Source: JAJRRS01 sp965230275 (GTDB lineage: Bacteria > Planctomycetota > Phycisphaerae > Phycisphaerales > Phycisphaeraceae). From it: 64,000 nucleotides of DNA. Under the pieces are notes generated by a model. The model had not been told where the DNA came from. It was given only the letters and a program-made list of their open reading frames with translations, and searched no databases. Both the position numbers and the translations under genes were made by a program. Shown one piece after another: positions 1-7,401 of this stretch (its first letter is position 1; every line of letters starts with the position of its first letter). The stretch is taken from positions 744,001-808,000 of the forward strand of contig CBDDKO010000002.1 of the NCBI GenBank assembly GCA_965230275.1, written 5' to 3'.

Positions 1-1142
1 ACGCCCAGGTCATCAAACTGGGTATCGGCGACGTCACCGAGCCGCTGCCTGAGGCCTGCCGGACGGCGATGATCAAGGCCGTCAACGAGATGGGCAAGCA
101 CGACAGCTTCAAGGGCTACATGGATACCAGCCAGGGCTACGACTGGCTGCTCGAAGCGATCGCCGAGAACGAATACAAGGCGCGCGGCTGTGAGATCGCG
201 GCCGACGAGGTCTTCGTCTCCGACGGCTCGAAGTGCGACTCGGCGAACATCCTGGATATCTTCGGCTCGGGCAACACCATCGCCGTGACCGACCCGGTGT
301 ACCCCGTGTACGTCGATACAAACGTCATGGCGGGCAACACCGGCGAGGCCGACGACAGCGGTGAGTACGGCGGCCTGATCTACATGCGGGCGAACGAGGC
401 CAACGGCTTCGTCCCCGACCTGCCTCAGCAGAAGGCCGACCTGATCTACTTGTGTTATCCCAACAACCCCACCGGTTCGGTCGCCACGAAAGAGGTGCTC
501 AAGGGCTGGGTGGATTACGCCAACGCGAACGGCAGCATTATCCTGTTCGACGCGGCCTACGAGGCGTTTATCACCGACCCCGATATCCCGCACTCGATCT
601 ACGAGATCGAAGGGGCCCGCACGTGCGCGATCGAGTTCCGCAGCTACTCAAAGAACGCCGGGTTCACCGGCACGCGCTGCGCGTACACTGTCATCCCCAA
701 GGACCTGGTCGCCAAGACCGCCGACGGCAGCGATCAGCCGCTGCACCCGTTGTGGTCCCGCCGACACAACACGAAGTTCAACGGCGTGTCCTACGTCGTC
801 CAGCGCGGCGCCGAGGCGGTCTACAGCGAAGAAGGCAAGACCCAGGTCGCCAACCTCGTCGGGTTCTACATGGAGAACGCCCGGATCATCCGCGAGTCGC
901 TCCAGGCCGTCGGCATGACCGTCTTCGGCGGCGAGAACGCCCCGTACGTCTGGATCAAGACGCCGCAGGGCAAGACGAGCTGGGACTTCTTCGACACGCT
1001 GCTGAACGACACGCACATCGTCGGCACCCCCGGCAGCGGTTTCGGCGCGGCCGGCGAAGGCTATCTGCGACTGAGCGCGTTTAACAGCCGTGAAAACGTC
1101 GAGACCGCCATGCAGCGCATCGGTGCGACGCTGGCGGTGTGA
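1..1142 (+). CDS. dapL: LL-diaminopimelate aminotransferase, 5' truncated
   Basis: PLP-dependent class I/II aminotransferase that converts tetrahydrodipicolinate to LL-diaminopimelate for lysine and peptidoglycan. The frame is open from base 3, so the gene starts outside the window; the first visible residues read KLGIGDVTEPLPEA, a signature of the DapL family. The internal ATG at 69 is therefore not the start. The PLP-lysine region SYSKNAGFTGTR lies near base 640, and CYPNNPTG near 455. About 379 residues are present against roughly 410 in full-length enzymes, so about 30 are missing. DapL replaces the succinylase route in planctomycetes and chlamydiae, which fits the rest of the window. Family call is firm. 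Confidence 0.95.
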   Translation, partial: AQVIKLGIGDVTEPLPEACRTAMIKAVNEMGKHDSFKGYMDTSQGYDWLLEAIAENEYKARGCEIAADEVFVSDGSKCDSANILDIFGSGNTIAVTDPVYPVYVDTNVMAGNTGEADDSGEYGGLIYMRANEANGFVPDLPQQKADLIYLCYPNNPTGSVATKEVLKGWVDYANANGSIILFDAAYEAFITDPDIPHSIYEIEGARTCAIEFRSYSKNAGFTGTRCAYTVIPKDLVAKTADGSDQPLHPLWSRRHNTKFNGVSYVVQRGAEAVYSEEGKTQVANLVGFYMENARIIRESLQAVGMTVFGGENAPYVWIKTPQGKTSWDFFDTLLNDTHIVGTPGSGFGAAGEGYLRLSAFNSRENVETAMQRIGATLAV

Positions 1143-1167
1143 TCCGTATTCTCAGGAAACGTGAGGT

Positions 1168-1506
1168 ATGTCACCAGAAACGATTGATCTCTGGCTGGAC
1201 GACGAGCGCGATCCAACACTCCCACTGATTCAGGAGAGGTACGGCTCCAGCGGCTCTGAATTATGGGTCAAGACCGTAGACGAAGCGTTGCGTTACCTCG
1301 AGCAAGGGGGCGTCGCCTCGATCTCATTTGACCACGATCTGGGCGAGGGCAAATCGACTGGCTATGAATTAGCAAAACTTATCGAAGAAAGAGCCTTCAA
1401 CGGCGATATCGAGCCACTGCGTTGGCGGGTACACAGTGCTAATCCCAAGGGCGCGGAAAGCATCACGGCCGCCATGACCTCGGCGGAGCGATTCTGGAAC
1501 CGCTGA
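1168..1506 (+). CDS. Cyclic-phosphate-processing receiver-like domain protein
   Basis: A 112-residue single-domain protein. It shows LWLDDERDP near the N-terminus, SFDHDLG in the middle and VHSANPKGAESI followed by AERFWNR at the end. This pattern matches the receiver-like family described as cyclic-phosphate-processing receiver domains; a role in acting on cyclic phosphates is a published prediction for the family, not something the sequence proves. GAGG lies just before the ATG. It follows dapL by 25 bases, so co-transcription is possible. It has no output domain and is not a normal two-component regulator because the acidic residues are arranged differently. Confidence 0.7.
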   Translation: MSPETIDLWLDDERDPTLPLIQERYGSSGSELWVKTVDEALRYLEQGGVASISFDHDLGEGKSTGYELAKLIEERAFNGDIEPLRWRVHSANPKGAESITAAMTSAERFWNR

Positions 1507-1533
1507 TTGGGCTCGTTGGATACATTGTGAATC

Positions 1534-2013
1534 ATGCAAACGCCTGACATCGACATCATGCGCGAGGCCGTCACACTACTCGGCCAATGCCGGACGGCGA
1601 CACTGGCCACGGTCGATCCTCAGGGCGGCCCGCACGCCGCCAATATCCAGTACGCGCTGGACGACAAGCTGAATCTCTACTTCGTCTCAAGCGCCGACAC
1701 GGCCCACAGCCGACACCTCTCGGCACATCCCGCTGTCGCGTTGACCGTTTACCATCACGACGACGCCGAGCCCGGCACGATCCACGGCCTACAGATGCAC
1801 GCGAGCGCCGAGGCAGTCAACGACGCGGTCGAACGCGGTAAGGCCCTGGCACTGTATAGCGCCCGATTCCCCTTCATCGCAACGAATCCCGCGCTACAGG
1901 CCGCCGTTGAGCAGCAGTGTTTCTACAAGATCACGCCGACCTGGCTCCGCCTGATCGACAACCGGCGCGGCTTTGGCTGGAAGCTAGAAAAAGACCTCAC
2001 ACCTCCACAATAG
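1534..2013 (+). CDS. Pyridoxamine 5'-phosphate oxidase-fold protein
   Basis: A 159-residue protein of the PNPOx-like split beta-barrel superfamily, which binds FMN, F420 or heme. The segment TATLATVDPQGGPHAANI, then LYFVSSADTAHSRHL and PAVALTVY, is the usual N-terminal half of the fold. The substrate cannot be named: relatives include general-stress FMN-binding proteins and heme-utilisation proteins. The ATG at 1534 has no Shine-Dalgarno. A -10-like TACATT (1521-1526) ends 7 bases before it, so a leaderless message is possible. It lies 27 bases after the receiver-like gene in the same direction. Confidence 0.75.
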   Translation: MQTPDIDIMREAVTLLGQCRTATLATVDPQGGPHAANIQYALDDKLNLYFVSSADTAHSRHLSAHPAVALTVYHHDDAEPGTIHGLQMHASAEAVNDAVERGKALALYSARFPFIATNPALQAAVEQQCFYKITPTWLRLIDNRRGFGWKLEKDLTPPQ

Positions 2014-2112
2014 CCGGGGTTTGTCCGACTTACGCATCTCGTTGACGCTGCATAGCACGTTCCATACGATGCGTCCTCAGTTTTCCCTGTCATATAGAGA
2101 GACCACCGTTCT

Positions 2113-4677
2113 ATGCCGCAAATACCCGCGAAACAGGCCCGGATCAGTGCGCTCATTCTGGTCATGTTTTTCGGCAGTGGCTGCGCCGCGCTGATCTACG
2201 AGGTGATCTGGCTGCACCTGCTTCGGCTGGTGATCGGGGCGTCCACCACGTCGCTGGGGATCCTGCTGGCCTGCTTCATGGGTGGGATGAGCATTGGCAG
2301 TTACCTGCTGCCGAGGTTGGTGTCACCCAAGCGCCACCCGTTCCGTGTGTATGCGGTGATCGAAGTGTTGATCGGCGTGATCGGCCTGGCACTGGTCTAC
2401 CTGTCCACAATGACCCACGAGGTCTATGCGTGGCTTGGTGACCATCAGTTGGCGGGGACGTGGGCGAAGGTGTTGATCGCGGTGGGGTGCCTGCTGCCGC
2501 CGACCATCCTGATGGGCGCGACGCTGCCGGTGATCGCCAGGTGGGTGAAGGCCGATACGAAAGGCGCCGCCCGGCTGGGGTTTTATTACGGGGCGAATAT
2601 CATCGGCGCGGTCTGCGGCTGCCTGCTGGTCGGCTTCATCCTGCTGCAATACTTCGACGTGCTGGTGGCGACTTACGTCGCGGCGAGCCTGAATATCCTG
2701 ATCGCGCTCGTGGCTTGGGTCATGTCGTTTAAGATCGCGCCGCCGGGTGCATCTGAAAGCACTGATGAAGCGGTTGCTGAATCCGATACACCGGCAAGTG
2801 AACAGCCCGCGCCTGCCTATCAGGGCGGTGGCCGGTTGCCGACGATCCTGGCATGTGTTGTGGCGGGGCTGAGCGGGTGCAGCGCCCTGGGCGCGGAAGT
2901 GGTCTGGACACGGTTGTTGTCGCTGATCCTCGGCGGGACGGTCTACACCTTTGCCATCATCCTCGCGGTCTTCCTGGCGGGGCTCGGTATCGGCGGGGGG
3001 ATCGGGTCGATGATCGTGGGGCGGACGCGCCGGCCGATGATGGCGCTGGGCGTGTGTCAGTTCCTTGCGCTGCTGGCGGTGGCCCACGCCTCGACACACT
3101 TCAACCTGATCCATGGGCTGACACCCGATTGGTGGAAGACAGTCACAGCGAATCTGCCCAGCCGGGCGGAGGACGTGCTGCGGTGTATCTGGGTCGTCGC
3201 CCCGGCGGCGGTGTGCTGGGGGGCGAGTTTCCCGCTGGCGATCGCGATCGTGATCAAGCCCGGCCGAGACACCGGCAAGTCGGTCGGCGTGCTCGGAGCC
3301 ATCAATACCTTCGGCGCGATCCTTGGCGCGTTGATGGTAACGTTCTGGACCGTCCCGGCTTTCGGCACACAGAAGACGCAGATCATCATCGTGTCGCTCT
3401 CGATGGTCTCCGCGGCATTAGCACTGGGCTACGGCACGATCGACTGGGTCCGTTCGACACGATCGAGTTGGTCGTGGCGGCCGTGGTACCGATACCCGGG
3501 GCTGCAGCTGGCGGTCGTCAGCGTGATTGTCGTGGTCTTCTGTGTTCACGCGCTGTGGCGCATCCCGCCGGTGTCCGATGCACTGCTCGCGCACGGCAAG
3601 CACCGCACGAATTACATCAACGTCGGCAAGGTGCTCTTCAGCAGCGAGGGGGTGCATTCGCCGGTCGTGGTCAAGCGGCAGAATGCTGCCAACAATCACA
3701 CGCTGACCTCGCTGCACATCAGCGGCAAGCTCGTCGCTTCAAACGAGTTGGTCGAGATGCGCCTGGAGCGGATGCTTGGCCATATCCCGCAGGTGCTGCA
3801 CGACAACCCGCGGTCGGTCCTGATCATTGGTTTGGGGGCGGGCGTGACGGCGGGGACGTTCGTGGTTGACCCGCGTGTCGAGAAGATCACCATCTGCGAG
3901 ATCGAGCCGCGTGTTTACGATGCGGCCAAGGGCTTTTTCGCTGAGGAAAACAAGCACGTGCTGGACGACCCGCGCACGACGGTCGTGTACGACGACGCCC
4001 GGCACTACCTGGCGGTCACCGACGAGAAGTTCGACATCATCGCGTCCGACCCGATCCACCCCTGGGTCCGCGGGGCGGCCACTCTTTACTCCCAGGAGTT
4101 CTACGAGCAGTGTCACGACCGGCTGAATCCCGGCGGGGTGGTCGCGCACTGGCTGCCGCTGAACAGCATGAGCACCGCCGCGGTGAAGAGCGAGACCGCG
4201 ACCTTCTTCAACGCCTTCCCCCGCGCCACGATCTGGCACACCGGCGACTTCGTCAACCAGCGCCACCTGATCATCTGCGGCTCGATCGATCCCAAACCGA
4301 TCGACCTGGACCGGGCCTACGCCCTGATCGAAGGCACGCCCGCGTTCAAGCAGTCGCTTGAGGAATTGAAGCTGTCATCGACCGCCGAGCTGCTGGCGCT
4401 GTACACCTCGTGTAAGCCTGACCTGTCGCCGTGGCTAGCCGATGCGCAGATCAACCGCGACTGGGCCATGCGACTGGAGTACCTGGCGGGCAAGGCCTAC
4501 CACCGGCTCTACGCCCACAACATCTACGACCAGATCCTCGAATACCACATCTTCCCCGAGGCCCTCTATCAGGGCTCCGATGAATTGATCCAGGACCTGC
4601 GTGAGCGGTTCGATGCGCCGGTCGAGATGGTTGATCTGTACGGGGAATTGGAAGCGGCCGAGTCGCAACAGAACTAG
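2113..4677 (+). CDS. Membrane-bound spermidine synthase-like fusion protein
   Basis: An 854-residue protein. Residues about 10-215 and 235-475 hold two blocks of hydrophobic helices resembling a major-facilitator-like membrane part; a polar linker rich in E, S and P separates them. Residues about 545-780 form a spermidine-synthase-like Rossmann methyltransferase fold with GLGAGVTAG, CEIEPRV, DDARHYL and ASDPIHPWVRGAATLYS. Such fused MFS/spermidine synthase proteins are common in planctomycetes and are usually of unknown substrate. The methyltransferase part should face the cytoplasm. No polyamine genes lie nearby, so spermidine synthesis is not established. The gene converges on coaC across an inverted repeat. 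Confidence 0.8.
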   Translation: MPQIPAKQARISALILVMFFGSGCAALIYEVIWLHLLRLVIGASTTSLGILLACFMGGMSIGSYLLPRLVSPKRHPFRVYAVIEVLIGVIGLALVYLSTMTHEVYAWLGDHQLAGTWAKVLIAVGCLLPPTILMGATLPVIARWVKADTKGAARLGFYYGANIIGAVCGCLLVGFILLQYFDVLVATYVAASLNILIALVAWVMSFKIAPPGASESTDEAVAESDTPASEQPAPAYQGGGRLPTILACVVAGLSGCSALGAEVVWTRLLSLILGGTVYTFAIILAVFLAGLGIGGGIGSMIVGRTRRPMMALGVCQFLALLAVAHASTHFNLIHGLTPDWWKTVTANLPSRAEDVLRCIWVVAPAAVCWGASFPLAIAIVIKPGRDTGKSVGVLGAINTFGAILGALMVTFWTVPAFGTQKTQIIIVSLSMVSAALALGYGTIDWVRSTRSSWSWRPWYRYPGLQLAVVSVIVVVFCVHALWRIPPVSDALLAHGKHRTNYINVGKVLFSSEGVHSPVVVKRQNAANNHTLTSLHISGKLVASNELVEMRLERMLGHIPQVLHDNPRSVLIIGLGAGVTAGTFVVDPRVEKITICEIEPRVYDAAKGFFAEENKHVLDDPRTTVVYDDARHYLAVTDEKFDIIASDPIHPWVRGAATLYSQEFYEQCHDRLNPGGVVAHWLPLNSMSTAAVKSETATFFNAFPRATIWHTGDFVNQRHLIICGSIDPKPIDLDRAYALIEGTPAFKQSLEELKLSSTAELLALYTSCKPDLSPWLADAQINRDWAMRLEYLAGKAYHRLYAHNIYDQILEYHIFPEALYQGSDELIQDLRERFDAPVEMVDLYGELEAAESQQN

Positions 4678-4681
4678 CCGC

Positions 4682-4765
4682 TGATACACACCGATCAACA
4701 CCGATCTGTATCTGGATGCATCAAGCGCATCATCGGTGCTTATCCGAGTTCATCGGTGGCTAAAT
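4682..4765. repeat. Intergenic inverted repeat of the ACCGAT/ATCGGTG family
   Basis: The gap between two convergent genes holds CACACCGATCAACACCGAT on the left and ATCGGTG...TTCATCGGTGGC on the right, which can pair imperfectly. The wording resembles the elements at 7204-7385 and 29232-29327. It could fold in RNA from either strand and act as a bidirectional end-of-transcript structure. Pairing was judged by eye. Confidence 0.5.
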
Positions 4766-5365
4766 TGAATTGGTAATGGCGTCCAGGATCGCTTCGGGTT
4801 CACTCATGCGTCCCGCGCCTTCGGTGCGGCAGGCTTGCCAGCCGGAGTCGGGGCCGATGAGGGTGACGTGATCCAGGGCGGCGAGCGTGGCGACGTTCTG
4901 ATGGGCGATGGGGCTGTCCCACATGTCGGCGTTCATCGCCGGGGCAAGCAGCAGGGGGGTGTCGCCGGGCAGGGCGCAGGCGGTGAGGCTGACGATGTCG
5001 TCGGTCAGGCCGTGGGCGAGCTTGGCGAGGATGTTGGCGGTGGCGGGGGCGATGACCATCAGATCGGCCCAGCGAGCGACGCCGACGTGCTGGCTGTCGT
5101 AGTGGTCGTCGGCCTGCCAGATGCTGGTAAGCACCTGCTTGCCGGACAGCGCCTGGAAGGTGACCGGGCCGACGAAGCGTGTGGCCGACTCGGTCATCAG
5201 GACGCGGACACTGGCCCCGCGCTGCACGAGTCGGCTGACCAGCGTGGCAGTCTTGTAGCAGGCGATCCCGCCGCTGAGTGCCACGATGATGTGTTTACTA
5301 GACAGCGGGCCGGGTTCGCCACAGCCTTGTGCGTCGGTATTGGGTTGATCAGAGGGCGGGGCCAT
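4760..5365 (-). CDS. coaC: Phosphopantothenoylcysteine decarboxylase
   Basis: A 201-residue flavoprotein that decarboxylates 4'-phosphopantothenoylcysteine in coenzyme A synthesis. After a polar N-terminal tail, IIVALSGGIACYKT starts the HFCD flavoprotein fold. The active-site histidine lies in QHVGVARWAD, the substrate-binding APAMNADMW is present, and the lid cysteine region reads GWQACRTEGAGRM. The protein ends where a bifunctional CoaBC would continue into the ligase domain, so it is a stand-alone CoaC-type enzyme; the CoaB activity must be encoded elsewhere. It follows rpoZ by 56 bases, and the rpoZ-coa order is widespread in bacteria. GGAG lies about 10 bases before the ATG. Confidence 0.88.
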   Translation of the reverse strand: MAPPSDQPNTDAQGCGEPGPLSSKHIIVALSGGIACYKTATLVSRLVQRGASVRVLMTESATRFVGPVTFQALSGKQVLTSIWQADDHYDSQHVGVARWADLMVIAPATANILAKLAHGLTDDIVSLTACALPGDTPLLLAPAMNADMWDSPIAHQNVATLAALDHVTLIGPDSGWQACRTEGAGRMSEPEAILDAITNSI

Positions 5366-5421
5366 GCGTGACGGCTCCGGTTAGACCCGCGAGCGTTTGG
5401 CGACCCGCGGCAAGAATGAGA

Positions 5422-5637
5422 TTACGCTTCATTGTCCTGGTCAAAATTCAACTCATAGTTGATCTTGCCTTCCACGGCTTCCTGCACAGCGACTTCGAAG
5501 TCGGTCCGGCCTTCACGCTCGACCAGAGGGCGGGCGCCTTCCATCAACTCACGGACACGGTGCTGGATCAAGGCGGTGAACTTGAATCGGCCGCCGAGCT
5601 CATGCACAATCTTGTCGTCTTTGAGGGCTTCGATCAT
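5422..5637 (-). CDS. rpoZ: DNA-directed RNA polymerase omega subunit
   Basis: A 71-residue protein that helps assemble RNA polymerase by holding the beta-prime subunit. It reads MIEALKDDKIVHELGG, then FKFTALIQHRVREL, the helix that defines the family, and ends acidic. A longer reading frame extends upstream to 5838, but the ATG at 5637 is preferred: GGAG stands about 9 bases upstream and the family begins here. A promoter with TTGTCT and TATACT spaced by 17 bases lies at 5697-5725. The downstream neighbour is coaC, as in many genomes; gmk, often upstream, is not. Confidence 0.88.
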   Translation of the reverse strand: MIEALKDDKIVHELGGRFKFTALIQHRVRELMEGARPLVEREGRTDFEVAVQEAVEGKINYELNFDQDNEA

Positions 5638-5696
5638 CGTCGGGGGTCTCCGGGGGAGGGCTGGGGGCTTGGTTGAAGCGCCATATCGAGCCCTAG

Positions 5697-5725
5697 AGTA
5701 TAGCCCAGAGAGGTTTGGCAGACAA
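5697..5725 (-). promoter_or_regulatory. Sigma-70-type promoter of rpoZ-coaC
   Basis: On the minus strand TTGTCT (5725-5720) and TATACT (5702-5697) are separated by 17 bases. Transcription would start near 5690, leaving an untranslated leader of about 50 bases before the rpoZ ATG. Confidence 0.6.
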
Positions 5726-5791
5726 ATGGGGCGTGCCCCGGCCCGGGTGGTCATATGCCGGTGCAGCACGGGCAGGGAGCGGCGTGGGCCC

Positions 5792-5821
5792 GTGACACAT
5801 CCGTGGGGCGGCTGGTAGTAT
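5792..5821 (+). promoter_or_regulatory. Promoter-like sequence of the pheT-like gene
   Basis: GTGACA (5792-5797) and TAGTAT (5816-5821) are spaced by 18 bases. The -10-like element ends 7 bases before the ATG at 5829, so transcription would begin at or next to the start codon and the message would be leaderless. No Shine-Dalgarno is present. Confidence 0.45.
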
Positions 5822-5828
5822 CCGACGC

Positions 5829-6458
5829 ATGAAGACAAGCCTCGCCTGGCTCAATAGCTACCTCGCCACACTCACCGACGCCCACGTCCCTCACGAAGGC
5901 TTCCGCGCCGCGTGCGGGGCGATCGAGGAACTGGTTCAGGCACTCGGCGGCGTTGACGCGGCCCAGACGCTGGCCTTCGAGCCCGTGGATGTTCCCAAGT
6001 TTGCACCCGCCGCCAAGGTGATGCTCGGGGGTGAAGAATGCGGCCGGGTCGGCGTGCTCAATGAGGGTTTGCTTGATAAGTTCGGGCTGCAGTCGCCGGT
6101 TGTGCTGGCGGAGGTGGATTACGAACCGTTCGTCGAGAAGTACCCGCCGAAGCGCACGGTCGGCAACCTGCCGCGCTTCCCCGGCATCGAACGCGACCTG
6201 AGCATCATCGTGGAAGAGGCGATCACCTGGCAGCAGGTCGAGCAAGCCATCCGTGACGCCGACCCCGCGATGCTCGAAGACCTGCAGTTCCTGACCATCT
6301 TCCGCGGCAAGCAGATCGGCAAGGGCAAGAAGAGCCTGAGCCTCCGCATGCTCTTCCGTAACCCCGACGTCACGCTGCACCATGACGAAGTGGACCCGCA
6401 GGTCAACGCGGTGGTCGGGAAACTCAAGTCGGCTGTGGGGACGGAACTGCGAGGTTAG
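5829..6458 (+). CDS. Internally deleted phenylalanyl-tRNA synthetase beta-like protein
   Basis: A 209-residue protein. Residues 1-21 (MKTSLAWLNSYLATLTDAHV) resemble the extreme N-terminus of PheT. Residues from about 26 on resemble its C-terminal fifth: FRAACGAIEELVQALGG of the core-like domain, then the anticodon-binding FDX-ACB domain with LPRFPGIERDLSIIV, FRGKQIGKGKKSLSLR and a final LRG. The roughly 550-600 residues normally in between, including the B3/B4 editing and B5 domains, are absent, yet the frame is open. It could be a pseudogene after an in-frame deletion, a functional mini-protein, or an assembly collapse. A complete pheT must exist elsewhere for viability. It is divergent from rpoZ and overlaps the end of the convergent glycosyltransferase by 4 bases. 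Confidence 0.75.
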   Translation: MKTSLAWLNSYLATLTDAHVPHEGFRAACGAIEELVQALGGVDAAQTLAFEPVDVPKFAPAAKVMLGGEECGRVGVLNEGLLDKFGLQSPVVLAEVDYEPFVEKYPPKRTVGNLPRFPGIERDLSIIVEEAITWQQVEQAIRDADPAMLEDLQFLTIFRGKQIGKGKKSLSLRMLFRNPDVTLHHDEVDPQVNAVVGKLKSAVGTELRG

Positions 6459-7177
6459 ACCTCTTTATCTACTCTTCTCGGCCCATACCACAGGTCGAGG
6501 TGGTCGCGCTTTTTCACGGACCGCATCCCTCCGCCGAGGATGAATTGGATCAGCATCCATAGGGCTTCCCAGAAGCTGTACGTCCGCAGCTTTCGGCCGG
6601 ATGTCGTAACGGGTTCGCGCAGCAGGACGAACCGCCCGTGCTTACGCATCGCCCGGCTGAAGAGGACCTCCTCGCCGGCAAACACCTCGTCATCAAAACC
6701 GCCTACGGCTTCAAATGCTTCACGGGTACAGTAGAGGAAACACCCGTACCCCAAACCCGCCAATCGGTAGGCAAATGCCAGGGGGCGCATCAGGACTCGG
6801 CCGTACAGCGGGAGCCTCCCGTCAAAGCCAATCGCCGAGCCACCGCCAACTGCGCCGGCTCTAAGTTGATCGATAGCGGCTTGCAGCACGGCATGGTCAA
6901 TCGTGGTGTCGGCGTCAATAAAAATGAATACGTCGCCCGTTGCCGCCGCCGCGCCGCTGTTGCGAGTTTTGCTGATCTGGCGGTGATTGACATGGACGAC
7001 CGCCGCGCCGTGCTGCCTGGCGATGTCTGCGGTGGTGTCGGTTGAAGCGTCATCCGCCACGATGATCTCATAGGCAAGGCTGGTCGATAACGACTTAACG
7101 GCGCTATGGATGGCGTCGAGCGTGCGGGACAGCAGCAACGCTTCATTGTGGGCCGGGATGATGAACGAAACCATCAT
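6455..7177 (-). CDS. Family 2 glycosyltransferase
   Basis: A 240-residue GT-A fold glycosyltransferase. It has SFIIPAHNEALLLSRTLDAI at the start, IVADDASTDTT, the metal/nucleotide-sugar aspartates in FIDADTTID, GGFDDEVFAGEEVLFS, and a C-terminal hydrophobic segment that may touch the membrane. The acceptor is unknown. The frame is open to 7228, but the extra N-terminal stretch would be translated from an intergenic repeat, so the ATG pair at 7177/7174 directly before VSFIIPAHNE is preferred. No Shine-Dalgarno is visible; TATCAT lies just upstream. It shares direction with the DEAD-box gene, separated by a 182-base inverted repeat. Confidence 0.85.
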   Translation of the reverse strand: MMVSFIIPAHNEALLLSRTLDAIHSAVKSLSTSLAYEIIVADDASTDTTADIARQHGAAVVHVNHRQISKTRNSGAAAATGDVFIFIDADTTIDHAVLQAAIDQLRAGAVGGGSAIGFDGRLPLYGRVLMRPLAFAYRLAGLGYGCFLYCTREAFEAVGGFDDEVFAGEEVLFSRAMRKHGRFVLLREPVTTSGRKLRTYSFWEALWMLIQFILGGGMRSVKKRDHLDLWYGPRRVDKEV

Positions 7178-7203
7178 GCCGGATGATAGCACAGGGAAGA
7201 TAC

Positions 7204-7385
7204 TCACCACAGAGAGCACGGAGGACACAGAGAAGAAATGTAACAGGGATAAACACGGATGGACACGGATAAATACCTCCCTGCCAATCCGGTTCGCTTG
7301 AATCCGTGTTTATCTGCGTTCATCCTGGTTCCTGATGCTTGTTCTGATTCTTCATCCTCTGTGCCCATAGTGCTCTCTGTGGTGA
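7204..7385. repeat. 182-bp nested inverted repeat between genes
   Basis: The outer arms TCACCACAGAGAGCAC (7204-7219) and GTGCTCTCTGTGGTGA (7370-7385) are perfect 16-base reverse complements. Inside, GGATAAACACGGAT (about 7246) pairs with ATCCGTGTTTATC (about 7303), and weaker pairing continues between them. The element nearly fills the space between the DEAD-box and glycosyltransferase genes. It has no coding content I can support. It looks like a non-autonomous interspersed element or a large RNA hairpin. Confidence 0.8.
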
Positions 7386-7401
7386 GTTGGTTTTTCTTAC
7401 T

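Noticed and set aside
7178..7228. Upstream extension of the glycosyltransferase
   Set aside because: These codons come from an inverted repeat; the family sequence begins at the ATG pair at 7177.
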